This document shows, piece by piece, positions 1-7,400 of a stretch of 9,547 bases of DNA (within the stretch, counting starts at the first letter, position 1; each line of letters opens with the position of its first letter). Below the pieces are notes generated by a model, which was not told the DNA's origin, did no database searches, and saw only the letters and a list, made by a program, of their open reading frames with translations. Position numbers and translations under genes: made by a program. Origin of the DNA: DATGEP01 sp035310125 (lineage in GTDB: Bacteria; Chloroflexota; Ktedonobacteria; Ktedonobacterales; JADMIN01); NCBI GenBank assembly GCA_035310125.1, contig DATGEP010000136.1, positions 1-9,547 on the forward strand. Direction: 5' to 3'.

Positions 1-219
1 CTGAATTTCCAGATGCATGCTTTCATCATGGCCCCTCTCCCGTCTCGCACACCGAGTTGGGGTCGGCGAAACGACGCTGCCGGTTTAAGCTGCGGTGTTC
101 CGGCCCCAGGTTGCGCGCAGTTGCTGCAACGTATACGTTTCGGGAACACCCCTGGGACGTCACGAGCCCCCTGGGCCCTAAAGCGCCTCTGGAGTGACTG
201 GGGGGCGTTGTCAACTTGA
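1..219. other. Left-edge stretch with no assignable gene
   Basis: I see no supported gene here. Short open frames exist on both strands (for example a minus-strand frame spanning 26-268), but their translations are rich in Arg, Pro and Ser, show no recognisable motif, and lack a convincing ribosome binding site. Near the right end, TTGTC at 208-212 and GACAA at 224-228 form a short inverted pair. This lies just before the point where recognisable luciferase-like coding sequence begins, so a rearrangement or element junction may lie near 219-250. This is inference only. Confidence 0.4.
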
Positions 220-393
220 TGGGGACAATCTCGCCGGGATCTGACGAGCTTTGGCGAGCACGAGCCATCGCTCCAGGTCACCTTCGGCGGTATCAGCGAC
301 ACTGAAGCACTCCGCACGGTCGAGTTGTTCGCCCAGCGCGTCATGCCGGCCTTCACTGACGAATGTGTCCCGGCCATGCCCGCCCAGGCATGA
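220..393 (+). pseudogene. 3' remnant of a luciferase-like (LLM class) flavin/F420-dependent oxidoreductase
   Basis: The frame ending in TGA at 391-393 encodes a tail with SLQVTFGGIS followed by LRTVELFAQRVMPAF. This resembles the last helix of bacterial luciferase-like monooxygenases (LLM class), where a Leu-Arg-x-Val-Glu-x-Phe...Val-x-Pro-x-Phe pattern is common. Only about 48 residues look family-like, from about position 250. Upstream the frame meets a TGA at 217-219, and residues 220-249 do not resemble the family, so more than 80% of a normal ~300-350-residue protein is missing. The stop overlaps the ATG of the DinB-family gene (ATGA at 390-393), which suggests the two were once a translationally coupled operon. 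Assignment is from motif memory on a short segment; substrate and cofactor (FMN or F420) cannot be told. Confidence 0.62.
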
Positions 394-899
394 CGAACGC
401 GGGCGCGCAGTTTGCACGCGTCCTGGAGGACATCGGTCAGCGTGTGTTGCGCGAGCTCGAAGATCTGCCGGACGGAGCGCTGAACCGTGCGGTAGCCCTC
501 CCCGAAGCCAACACCCTGTTTGCGCTGGCGACCCACCTGGTGGGAGCGGGTGAGTTCTGGGTGCTGACGATGATCGGTGGGCGTGAGATAGCGCGGGATC
601 GGGAGGCGGAGTTCCACGCCAGCGGTCAGTATCAGGACCTGGAGCGGCGCTACTCTGCCTGGATTGGCGCTGCTCGCGACGTGTTGTGGGCCCTGACTGA
701 GAACGAATTCGACCGGCTTGTCAGTGTGCCGCCCGAACGCAAAGCGGCCCTTGGCGATCAACCGCTGACCGTCCGCACCTGCGTGCTTCACGCGATCGAG
801 CACAGTGCCCTGCACCTCGGGCACATCCAACTCACGCGGACGATCATCACTCAGGCTCGGTCTGACCAAGGGCGCGATCGGCGTGGCAACATACAGTGA
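390..899 (+). CDS. DinB-family (DinB/DUF664-like) metal-binding four-helix protein
   Basis: This 169-residue protein has the length and helical pattern of the DinB/YfiT-like superfamily, four-helix bundles that bind a divalent metal and in several members act with low-molecular-weight thiols. The likely metal ligands are visible: His49 in ATHLVGAGEFW, and His138 and His142 in HAIEHSALHLGHIQLTR, a typical C-terminal DinB signature (H-x3-H-x2-G-H/Q-I). The substrate is unknown. I chose the ATG at 390 over the in-frame ATG at 363. It overlaps the stop of the upstream luciferase-like remnant as ATGA, and the nine extra residues from 363 duplicate the remnant's coding sequence in another frame. 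Expression may have relied on coupling to the upstream gene, which is now broken, so its current promoter is unclear. The gene itself shows no damage. Confidence 0.8.
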   Translation: MTNAGAQFARVLEDIGQRVLRELEDLPDGALNRAVALPEANTLFALATHLVGAGEFWVLTMIGGREIARDREAEFHASGQYQDLERRYSAWIGAARDVLWALTENEFDRLVSVPPERKAALGDQPLTVRTCVLHAIEHSALHLGHIQLTRTIITQARSDQGRDRRGNIQ

Positions 900-949
900 G
901 CACGCACCCGGCCACGCTTGCCGCGATCCTGAATGCCTGTGCCCGGTGT

Positions 950-955
950 TACGAT
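950..955 (+). promoter_or_regulatory. Candidate -10 element for the XRE-LuxR regulator gene
   Basis: TACGAT fits the TAnnnT consensus of a -10 hexamer and lies 10 nt before the ATG at 966. No Shine-Dalgarno sequence is visible before 933, 954 or 966. A start of transcription about 7 nt after the hexamer would give a leaderless or nearly leaderless mRNA beginning at the 966 ATG. No good -35 match sits at 16-18 nt spacing, so this is a weak call. Confidence 0.28.
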
Positions 956-965
956 GCGCCGTGGC

Positions 966-3758
966 ATGGTGCAGGAGCAGGCGAGCTTTGGCGCGCTCTT
1001 ACGCCAGTACCGACTGCGCAGGGGACTGACCCAGCAGGACCTGGCTGGGCGTGCCGGGCTCAGCGGGTTCGGCGTAAGCGACCTGGAGCGGGGTGCGCGT
1101 CGAAAGCCGTATCCGCATACGCTCGCCAGACTGGCAGGGGCACTCGGCCTGTCGGTCGCGGAGCGGTCCGCACTTGGCAGGACAGCGCGCCGCAACCAAC
1201 GCGAGGGCAAGCCGGCCGTTGAAAGAGCCGAGACCCCTGTTCCGCTGCCGGCCGTTGAAAGAGCCGAGACCCCTGTTCCGCTGACCAGCTTCGTCGGCCG
1301 CGAGCAGGAGTTGCGTGAACTGGAATGCCAACTCGAAGGGACACGCCTGCTGATCCTGACCGGGGTAGGCGGAATCGGCAAAACACGTTTGGCGCTCTCG
1401 CTGTCCGAGAGCGTTCGACAGCGGTTCAACGAGTCGGTTGCCTTCGTCAATCTGGCACACGTAACCCACGCGGCGCGGGTCCCGCAGGCCGTTGCCAGCG
1501 CACTCGGCGTTCGTGAGCAACCGCCGCGCGCGCTGGTCGATACCGTGGTCGACGTCCTGCAACCCAGGCGCCTGCTGCTCATCCTCGACAACTGTGAGCA
1601 CCTGCTTGGCTCCTGCGCAGAATTTTCGTACGCGGTGCTCAGGGCATGTCCACGTGTGCGGATTCTGGCGACGAGCCGCGAGCCGCTGGGCGTGCCTGGT
1701 GAAACCGTGTGGCAAGTGCCGCCACTCGAGGTCAACGCCGCGCAGCGGCTGTTCCTGGAACGTGCCCAGGCTGCCGCGCCAGACTTCACGGTGCCTGAAC
1801 AACAGGTACATGTGCTTATGGGGATCTGTCAGCGCCTGGACTGCCTACCACTCGCAATCGAGTTGGCTGCAGCGCGAGTACGCTCACTGTCAATCGAAGT
1901 CATCTCGCAAAGATTGGACGAGCGTTTTCGACTGCTCGTCGGCGGAAGCACCCTCGTGCCGTCGAGGCAGCAAACGCTACTTGCCACACTGGATTGGAGC
2001 TACAGCTTGCTGTCGGCGAGCGAAAAGCTTCTCTTCGATCGGCTCTCCGTATTCAGTAGCGGCTGGACTCTCGATGCGGCCGAAGTCATCTGCTCCGATG
2101 ACACGCTCAGCTCAGATACGGTTCTCGACACGCTGTCGCGGCTCGTCGATAAGTCGCTGGTCGAGGTGGAGCGACGTGATGGGCAAGTCGTGCGGTATCG
2201 GCTCCTGGACACGATCCAGCGTTATGGTTGGCAGCATCTGGAGTCACGTACCGATTCGACAGCCGTCGGTGAGCGGCACGCGTCGTTCTTCCTTGAATTC
2301 GCCGAACGATCGGTGCCGCGACCGGTAATCACCGATCTCAGGTTCGAAGAGGTCGAACGCGAGCACGACAATCTTCTGAGCGCCCTGCACTGGCTCATTG
2401 AACGGGGCGAAACACAACAAACGCTGCGGCTGGGTGCCGCGCTCGGTCCCTTCTGGTTCTTTCAGAGTTATTTTGACGAGGGTCGAGCCTGGCTAAACCA
2501 ACTTCTGCGGCTCCCGACAGGCGCCGTACCAACACCGGACCACGCGGAGGTGACGTATCGGGCGGGGCACCTGGCGTGGTGCCAGGGGGACCTGGTCGCC
2601 GCGGGGCCGCTACTGGAGGCGAGCGCCGGGGAATGGCGACAGTTGGGCGATGGCGGCCAGCTTGCGCAGCCGTTGTCCGTGCTCGGGCATCTCGCCCGGA
2701 GCCAGGGTGACCTCGTGCGGGCGCGGTCCTTCTATTCGGACGCCATCGCCCTTGCCACGGCCGGCAGGAACCCCCGAGCGGAGGCGAATGCCTTGTTCGG
2801 TCTGGCTCAGACTGCGGTCGATCTCGGCGACCTGCTCGAGGCCCGCGCGGCAGCCGACACAGCGATTGCTCTCGCCCAGCGGCATGGCTGGATGACATTC
2901 ATGGTTGGTCTCCTGCAGATCCGCGGACTGGCGGAGGAGCAGGACGGCAACACATCGACGGCTCGCAGATTTCTGGAGGAGGGACTTGCACGGGCAAAGG
3001 AACTCGGCCCTCGAGGAACCTGGTGGGTGCTGCTAGTGCTCCCGTACCTGGCGCGAGTCGTTAGCAAGCAGGGCGACCTTCGGGGCGCTCACGCGCTAGC
3101 CCAGGAAACGCTGGCACTGGCGCGTGATGTCGGCGATCGCCAAGGACTCACGCGCGGCCTGGAAGTCTGCACCTCACTGGCTGCGGCACATGGTCGCCAC
3201 GAACTTGCCTTGCGCTTTGCTGGCGCTGCCGCTGGCATCCGCACTTCTATTGGCGCTCCTTTATCCGCTCCCGAATTAGCAGAACTGGAGCACTCGTTGA
3301 CGAAAAGCCGGTACGCGCTCGGCGGCGCAGAGGCGGACGCAGCATGGAGCATCGGCCATGGATGGACCGTTGAACTCGCGTTGCGCGAGGCGCTTGCCAC
3401 TGACCTCGCAATCCCGCCCGGGGTGGCGCCCGCGTCAAACAGGCCAGGTGGACTGACTGCTCGCGAGCTGGAGGTCGTGACCCTTGTTGCAGATGGTCTG
3501 ACCAATCGGCAGATCAGCGAGACCCTGGTGATTTCCGAGCCGACGGTCGTCCGCCATATGAGCAATATGCTCGGCAAACTGGGCCTCGCGTCTCGCTCGC
3601 AAGTGGCCGTGTGGGCCGTTCAGCATGACGTGGCCGGAAGAGTGTTAGCTAGAAGATACAAGGCGACCTACAGGTTCCACACGATGCGTTGGCGGCCGCA
3701 CCGTCCGCCCGCTGCCGCCGGTCTGCCCCGGTCCGGCGGAACTCCTCGATCACTTTGA
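966..3758 (+). CDS. XRE-HTH / NB-ARC-type NTPase / TPR / LuxR-HTH transcriptional regulator
   Basis: This is a ~930-residue signal-transducing ATPase and transcription factor of the MalT/AfsR-like STAND type. Domains, numbered from the ATG at 966: XRE/Cro-like helix-turn-helix at ~8-67 (GLTQQDLAGRAGLS); linker with two identical 12-residue repeats at 83-106; NTPase with Walker A GVGGIGKT at 133-140 and Walker B LLLILDN with Asp208; an ATSRE arginine motif near 235-239; helical TPR-like repeats at ~528-780; and a LuxR/GerE HTH at ~827-892 (LTARELEVVTLVADGLTNRQ). In this class, ligand binding by the sensor repeats drives NTP-dependent oligomerisation and DNA binding. Two different DNA-binding domains at opposite ends are notable. 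In-frame ATGs at 933 and 954 are possible starts; 966 gives the usual short N-terminus before the HTH. The last 38 residues are atypical and probably arise from read-through into unrelated DNA. The ligand is unknown. Confidence 0.9.
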   Translation: MVQEQASFGALLRQYRLRRGLTQQDLAGRAGLSGFGVSDLERGARRKPYPHTLARLAGALGLSVAERSALGRTARRNQREGKPAVERAETPVPLPAVERAETPVPLTSFVGREQELRELECQLEGTRLLILTGVGGIGKTRLALSLSESVRQRFNESVAFVNLAHVTHAARVPQAVASALGVREQPPRALVDTVVDVLQPRRLLLILDNCEHLLGSCAEFSYAVLRACPRVRILATSREPLGVPGETVWQVPPLEVNAAQRLFLERAQAAAPDFTVPEQQVHVLMGICQRLDCLPLAIELAAARVRSLSIEVISQRLDERFRLLVGGSTLVPSRQQTLLATLDWSYSLLSASEKLLFDRLSVFSSGWTLDAAEVICSDDTLSSDTVLDTLSRLVDKSLVEVERRDGQVVRYRLLDTIQRYGWQHLESRTDSTAVGERHASFFLEFAERSVPRPVITDLRFEEVEREHDNLLSALHWLIERGETQQTLRLGAALGPFWFFQSYFDEGRAWLNQLLRLPTGAVPTPDHAEVTYRAGHLAWCQGDLVAAGPLLEASAGEWRQLGDGGQLAQPLSVLGHLARSQGDLVRARSFYSDAIALATAGRNPRAEANALFGLAQTAVDLGDLLEARAAADTAIALAQRHGWMTFMVGLLQIRGLAEEQDGNTSTARRFLEEGLARAKELGPRGTWWVLLVLPYLARVVSKQGDLRGAHALAQETLALARDVGDRQGLTRGLEVCTSLAAAHGRHELALRFAGAAAGIRTSIGAPLSAPELAELEHSLTKSRYALGGAEADAAWSIGHGWTVELALREALATDLAIPPGVAPASNRPGGLTARELEVVTLVADGLTNRQISETLVISEPTVVRHMSNMLGKLGLASRSQVAVWAVQHDVAGRVLARRYKATYRFHTMRWRPHRPPAAAGLPRSGGTPRSL
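1212..1283 (+). repeat. Exact 2 x 36-bp in-frame tandem duplication
   Basis: Bases 1212-1247 and 1248-1283 are identical. Each encodes PAVERAETPVPL, so the duplication adds exactly 12 residues to the linker between the XRE helix-turn-helix and the NTPase domain without breaking the frame. Absence of any mismatch suggests recent slippage or active homogenisation. Confidence 0.97.
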
Positions 3759-3795
3759 TGTTGCGCGCGTAGCGCTCCTCAGCTTCGGTTGGCAT
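3724..3795 (-). pseudogene. 5' fragment of a deazaflavin (F420)-dependent nitroreductase-like gene
   Basis: Read on the minus strand from an ATG at 3795-3793, the frame gives EERYARNIKVIEEFRRTGA within its first 24 codons. The pattern N-x-x-V-I-E-E-F-R-x-x-G is typical of the extreme N-terminus of DDN-type, F420H2-dependent nitroreductase/quinone reductase proteins (~130-150 residues). Beyond about codon 24 the frame runs on to a stop at 3649-3651, but the translation (rich in Arg and Ala, with Cys) shows none of the following family motifs, so only the start of the gene remains. It lies divergent from the cyclase gene starting at 3865. Identification rests on about 20 residues and is tentative. 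Confidence 0.45.
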
Positions 3796-3802
3796 TCGAA
3801 AC

Positions 3803-3808
3803 AGGATA
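3803..3808 (-). promoter_or_regulatory. Candidate -10 element of a leaderless start for the nitroreductase-like fragment
   Basis: On the minus strand TATCCT (TAnnnT type) ends 7 nt before the ATG at 3795. No Shine-Dalgarno sequence precedes that ATG. The distance suits a leaderless transcript, which supports a former genuine gene start here, although the gene body is now lost. Confidence 0.28.
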
Positions 3809-3830
3809 AGTGGCTGGCTGCGTAGCCGTG

Positions 3831-3836
3831 TACTCT
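3831..3836 (+). promoter_or_regulatory. Candidate -10 element upstream of the cyclase-ATPase gene
   Basis: TACTCT fits the TAnnnT pattern 28 nt before the ATG at 3865. It would give a short leader of about 20 nt containing the weak purine-rich AGCAGG at 3850-3855 as ribosome binding site. A clear -35 is not visible, so the call is weak. Confidence 0.2.
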
Positions 3837-3864
3837 GTCGGCAACGGTAAGCAGGTCCCGATCG

Positions 3865-6800
3865 ATGCACGATCCAGGCACTCCAGCCGGCTGTCCGGCG
3901 TGTAGCACCGACCTGCCGTCACGAGCGCGCTTCTGCCCGAACTGCGGGCATGCCATCCAGGTGGTCGCTGGAGCAGGCCGCTGGGCGCACGGCGAAAGCG
4001 AGCGCCGCATGGTCAGCATCCTGTTCGCGGACGTGGCAAACTCGACCGCCCTGGCCGAGAGCATGGACGCCGAACGCTGGGCCAGCATCATGAACGGGGC
4101 CTTCGAGCGCTTGACGCCCGCGATCACCAGCTACGACGGGACGGTCGCGCGATTGATGGGCGACGCACTGCTGGCTTTCTTTGGCGCGCCCGTCGCACAT
4201 GAAGACGATCCAGTACGCGCTGTGCGCGCAGGGCTGGATCTGATCGATGCTGCTCGCGAGTATGCGGCCAGAATCCAGCGCGAGCACGGCGTAGTGTTTG
4301 CGGTCCGTGTTGGCGTCAGCACGGGTGAGGCTGTTCTGGGTGAAGTCGGCACCGAGGTCATGCACGAATATACGGCCATGGGTGATGCGCCCAACGTGGC
4401 GGCTCGCCTCCAGGCCGCGGCGCCACCCATGGGGATCCTGATCGCCGAATCGACCCATCGCGCCGTCGCCAACCTCTTCGACTGCGTCGATCGCGGCCCG
4501 TTGCGCATGAAGGGCAAGGCGGAAGGAGTCCGGGCCTTCGAAGTGCGAGGCGCACGGCCGTCGTCGCCACGATTCGATGCCGCGCCGCCGAGCGCGCGCA
4601 GCATTGGTTCACCGATGGTCGGCCGCGACACGGAGGCCGCGTTGCTCGTCGCATGCCTGGACGGTGTGCTGGCCGGCCACGGCGGCGTGGTCGGCATCAT
4701 CGGCGAGCCTGGCCTGGGTAAATCGCGGCTCATCGCCGAGGTGCGTCGACAGACGGAGGCGCGTCCACCGCTCTGGCTGGAAGGAAGCGCGCTCTCGTAC
4801 GGACGTACGATCAGCTTCTGGCCCTTCCGGGAGATGGTGCGCGGCCTGTGCGACATCTCACATGCGGACGACGCCGCGACCGCCATATCCAAGCTGCGCC
4901 AACGCATCCAACCTCTGTTCGGCGAGCAGATTGTCGAAGTGCTGCCATACCTCGCAACACTGCTGGCGCTCGACATCCCGGCGGAGCTGGCGGAACGGGT
5001 CAAGTACCTGGACGGTGACGCGATACGCCGGCAGATCTTCCTGACGGTCAAACGGCTCTTCGAGCACCTGGCCCGCGAGCGCCCGACGGTCATGGTGTTC
5101 GAGGATCTGCATTGGCTTGACCAATCGTCAGGTGCGCTACTCGATCACCTGTTGCCGCTCGTACGCGACGTGCCGCTGGTGATCATGGGGCTGGGGCGCC
5201 CGGATCCCGAGACGCCGGCCGCCACCTTGCGGACCACGGCTGCCCACGACTACGCCGAGTGCTACACCGAGGTCCGCCTCAAGCCGCTCTCGGACACGGA
5301 GAGTGGGAGGCTGCTGCGGAACTTGCTGCGGGTCGACGCCGTGCCACCGCGTCTGCGCGACCGGATTCTGGCCAAGACCGAAGGCAACCCCTTCTTTCTA
5401 GAGGAGGTCGTTCGAAGCTTCCTGGACCTCGGCGCGGCCGTGCCGGAGCCCAGTACCGGACGGTTCGATGCGACCACAGACCTGGCGAGCCTGAGCATTC
5501 CCGACACCGTGCAAGGCGTCATCATGGCGCGCATCGATCGCCTCGGGTCCGACCTCAAGCAGGTGCTTCGGGTGGCGTCGGTGGTGGGACGCACCTTTTC
5601 TTATCGCGTGGTGGCCGCTCTGAGCGACGCGAACGGGCATCTCGAGCGCAGCCTGGCGGACCTGCAGGAGTTGGAGCTTATTCGAGAGCACCGCCAGCTG
5701 CCGGATCTGGAATACGCGTTCGAGCACGCGCTGGTCCAGGAAGCGACCTATCAGACGATCCTGATGCAGCGTCGTCGCGAACTGCACCGGCAGGTCGTCA
5801 CCTGCATCGAGACGCTGTTCGCCGACCGTCTGGAGGAGTTCTACGGCTTGCTTGCGCACCATGCCGCGCGGGCAGAGGACTGGGACACAGCTCTGCACTA
5901 CCTGTTGCTGGCTGGCGACCAGGCTGGCCGGATGGCGGCCGATGCGGAGGCGCTGGCCCACTATCAGCAAGCGATGGAAGCCTACGCGCGCGCCTTTGGT
6001 GACAAGTGGGACCCAATCGAGCGCGCCGTGCTGGAGCGCAAGATTGGCGAGGCGCTCTTCCGTCGCGGTGAACTGCAGGACGCGCTCGATTACCTGTACC
6101 GTGCGTTAGCGCTGCTGGGCTGGCGCCAACCCACGCGCCGCTGGGCGGTGCGAGGTGCAATTCTGACGCAAGTCGCGCGCCAGGCAGCGCATCGGTTCCT
6201 TGCCAGCTTCGGTTCGGCCGCCATGCGGGTCGATCCATCGGGCGAAGAGCGAGCAACCATCTTCCATCTGCTGAGCTGGATCATGACCTTCGTGGACCAG
6301 GAACGCTGCATGCTGCTCTACTTGCTCCTGCTGAACGAATCGGAGCGTTCGCGCGTGCCGATCGGGATCATGTCGGGATCCATGGCTCTTGGCGTGATGT
6401 GCGATTACGTACCGCTGCGTCGGCTGGCCGAGTTCTACAACCGGCGGGCGGTCACGCTGGCCGAGGCGGCAAGCCAGCCGGTCGCCCTCGGCCAGGCGTA
6501 CCTGGGGCAAGGCATCCACGAGTATGCGGTGGGCAACTGGGACGCGGCGATCGTTACTCTGGGGCGCGCGCGGGCGAGCTACTGGAGTGCTGGCGAGCTC
6601 CGCGGTTGGGGGCTGGCAAGTATCTTTTTGCAAGGAATCCTTTTTCGGCGAGGTCAGTTCGAATACATGGGTGCAATCGCCCAGGACGTGGTGCGCGTCG
6701 GGCAGGACGGTGACGACCGGCAGTTGCATGGCTGGGGTGCGGCGTTCCTGGGAAGGGCGCTCATCAACAGCGGGAGCCTGGAGGAAGGTCTGCCCGTCCT

Positions 6801-7368
6801 GCGGCAATCGCTGGAGTTGTGCAGATCGAGCGCTGACCAGGTCATGTCGTCCGCGGCCGCGGGCTTGCTCGCAACCGCCCTCCTGCGGCGCGGCGCCTTC
6901 GAGGAGGCGTGTCAGCTCGTCGATGAGGGCAGCGCTGCACTCGATGCCTCAGGCCTGAAGTCGGCTGGCTGCATCCATATGCGGTCGGCGGCGGCCGAGG
7001 TGTATCTGGCGATGGCAGCGCAGGCCTCAGGCAGTCAGCGCATGACACCGCTCGCACGAGCCCGCAAGGCCATTGACGCGACCATGACGCTGGGGAAGTT
7101 GCACGCCGATGCCGCCTCGCTCGCCTCGTGCTGGCGTGGCACATACGAGTGGCTGAACGGCAAACCCGCGGCGGCCCGCCAATGGTGGCAAAAGAGCATC
7201 AACCTGGCAGAGGAACTGGAAGCCACCTGTGTGCTGGCCCGAACCTGCGTCGAGATCGGCCGCTACGCTGGCGATGCGGACGCCGTCCAGCGTGGAATTG
7301 CGCTCTACGCGAGCATGGGCGCCGACGAGGAGCGCGTGTTGCTGCTCGGGCCCGCGGCGCAAGGATAG
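3865..7368 (+). CDS. Zinc ribbon / class III adenylate-guanylate cyclase / AAA-type ATPase / TPR protein
   Basis: This is a 1167-residue multidomain signalling protein predicted to make a cyclic nucleotide in the cytosol under control of an ATPase and repeat sensor. A zinc ribbon lies at residues 10-27 (Cys10, Cys13, Cys24, Cys27; FCPNCG). The class III cyclase domain, ~48-228, has metal-binding Asp56 (ILFADV) and Asp100 (MGDALLAFFG) and the transition-state pair Asn177 and Arg181 (GDAPNVAARL). The position usually held by the purine-selecting Lys in this family (V-D-K-F-x-G-D) is Arg96. The ATPase follows: MVGRD at 251-255, Walker A GEPGLGKS at 280-287, Walker B VMVFEDLHWLD near 409-419. Helical TPR-like repeats run from ~665 to ~1150. 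No signal peptide or membrane segment is seen. The family is widespread in Chloroflexota and actinomycetes, often in many paralogues. No operon partner is apparent. Whether the product is cAMP or cGMP, and the stimulus, cannot be read from sequence. Confidence 0.92.
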   Translation: MHDPGTPAGCPACSTDLPSRARFCPNCGHAIQVVAGAGRWAHGESERRMVSILFADVANSTALAESMDAERWASIMNGAFERLTPAITSYDGTVARLMGDALLAFFGAPVAHEDDPVRAVRAGLDLIDAAREYAARIQREHGVVFAVRVGVSTGEAVLGEVGTEVMHEYTAMGDAPNVAARLQAAAPPMGILIAESTHRAVANLFDCVDRGPLRMKGKAEGVRAFEVRGARPSSPRFDAAPPSARSIGSPMVGRDTEAALLVACLDGVLAGHGGVVGIIGEPGLGKSRLIAEVRRQTEARPPLWLEGSALSYGRTISFWPFREMVRGLCDISHADDAATAISKLRQRIQPLFGEQIVEVLPYLATLLALDIPAELAERVKYLDGDAIRRQIFLTVKRLFEHLARERPTVMVFEDLHWLDQSSGALLDHLLPLVRDVPLVIMGLGRPDPETPAATLRTTAAHDYAECYTEVRLKPLSDTESGRLLRNLLRVDAVPPRLRDRILAKTEGNPFFLEEVVRSFLDLGAAVPEPSTGRFDATTDLASLSIPDTVQGVIMARIDRLGSDLKQVLRVASVVGRTFSYRVVAALSDANGHLERSLADLQELELIREHRQLPDLEYAFEHALVQEATYQTILMQRRRELHRQVVTCIETLFADRLEEFYGLLAHHAARAEDWDTALHYLLLAGDQAGRMAADAEALAHYQQAMEAYARAFGDKWDPIERAVLERKIGEALFRRGELQDALDYLYRALALLGWRQPTRRWAVRGAILTQVARQAAHRFLASFGSAAMRVDPSGEERATIFHLLSWIMTFVDQERCMLLYLLLLNESERSRVPIGIMSGSMALGVMCDYVPLRRLAEFYNRRAVTLAEAASQPVALGQAYLGQGIHEYAVGNWDAAIVTLGRARASYWSAGELRGWGLASIFLQGILFRRGQFEYMGAIAQDVVRVGQDGDDRQLHGWGAAFLGRALINSGSLEEGLPVLRQSLELCRSSADQVMSSAAAGLLATALLRRGAFEEACQLVDEGSAALDASGLKSAGCIHMRSAAAEVYLAMAAQASGSQRMTPLARARKAIDATMTLGKLHADAASLASCWRGTYEWLNGKPAAARQWWQKSINLAEELEATCVLARTCVEIGRYAGDADAVQRGIALYASMGADEERVLLLGPAAQG

Positions 7369-7400
7369 CCGCGTCGGAGCCCGCACGCGTCCGCGAGCCG

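Noticed and set aside
26..268. Minus-strand 80-codon frame at the left edge, considered as a transposase or intron-protein end
   Set aside because: No recognisable catalytic or maturase motif, and no group II intron domain V pattern in the flanking DNA.
851..1789. Long minus-strand open frame (312 codons) opposite the XRE-LuxR regulator
   Set aside because: Low-complexity Ser/Arg/Thr-rich translation with no motif, fully antisense to a well-supported gene; a GC-rich shadow frame. The same holds for 999-1811 on the minus strand.
4131..5093. Minus-strand 320-codon frame opposite the cyclase gene
   Set aside because: Antisense to the cyclase and Walker A region; composition is Ser/Arg-rich with no family signature.
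5259..6002. Plus-strand 247-codon frame inside the cyclase gene
   Set aside because: Arg/Gly/Pro-rich shadow of the true frame, without domains.
7369..7400. Possible shared terminator between the convergent cyclase and VOC genes
   Set aside because: The 32-bp gap is GC-rich but has no stable symmetrical stem followed by a T-run on either strand.
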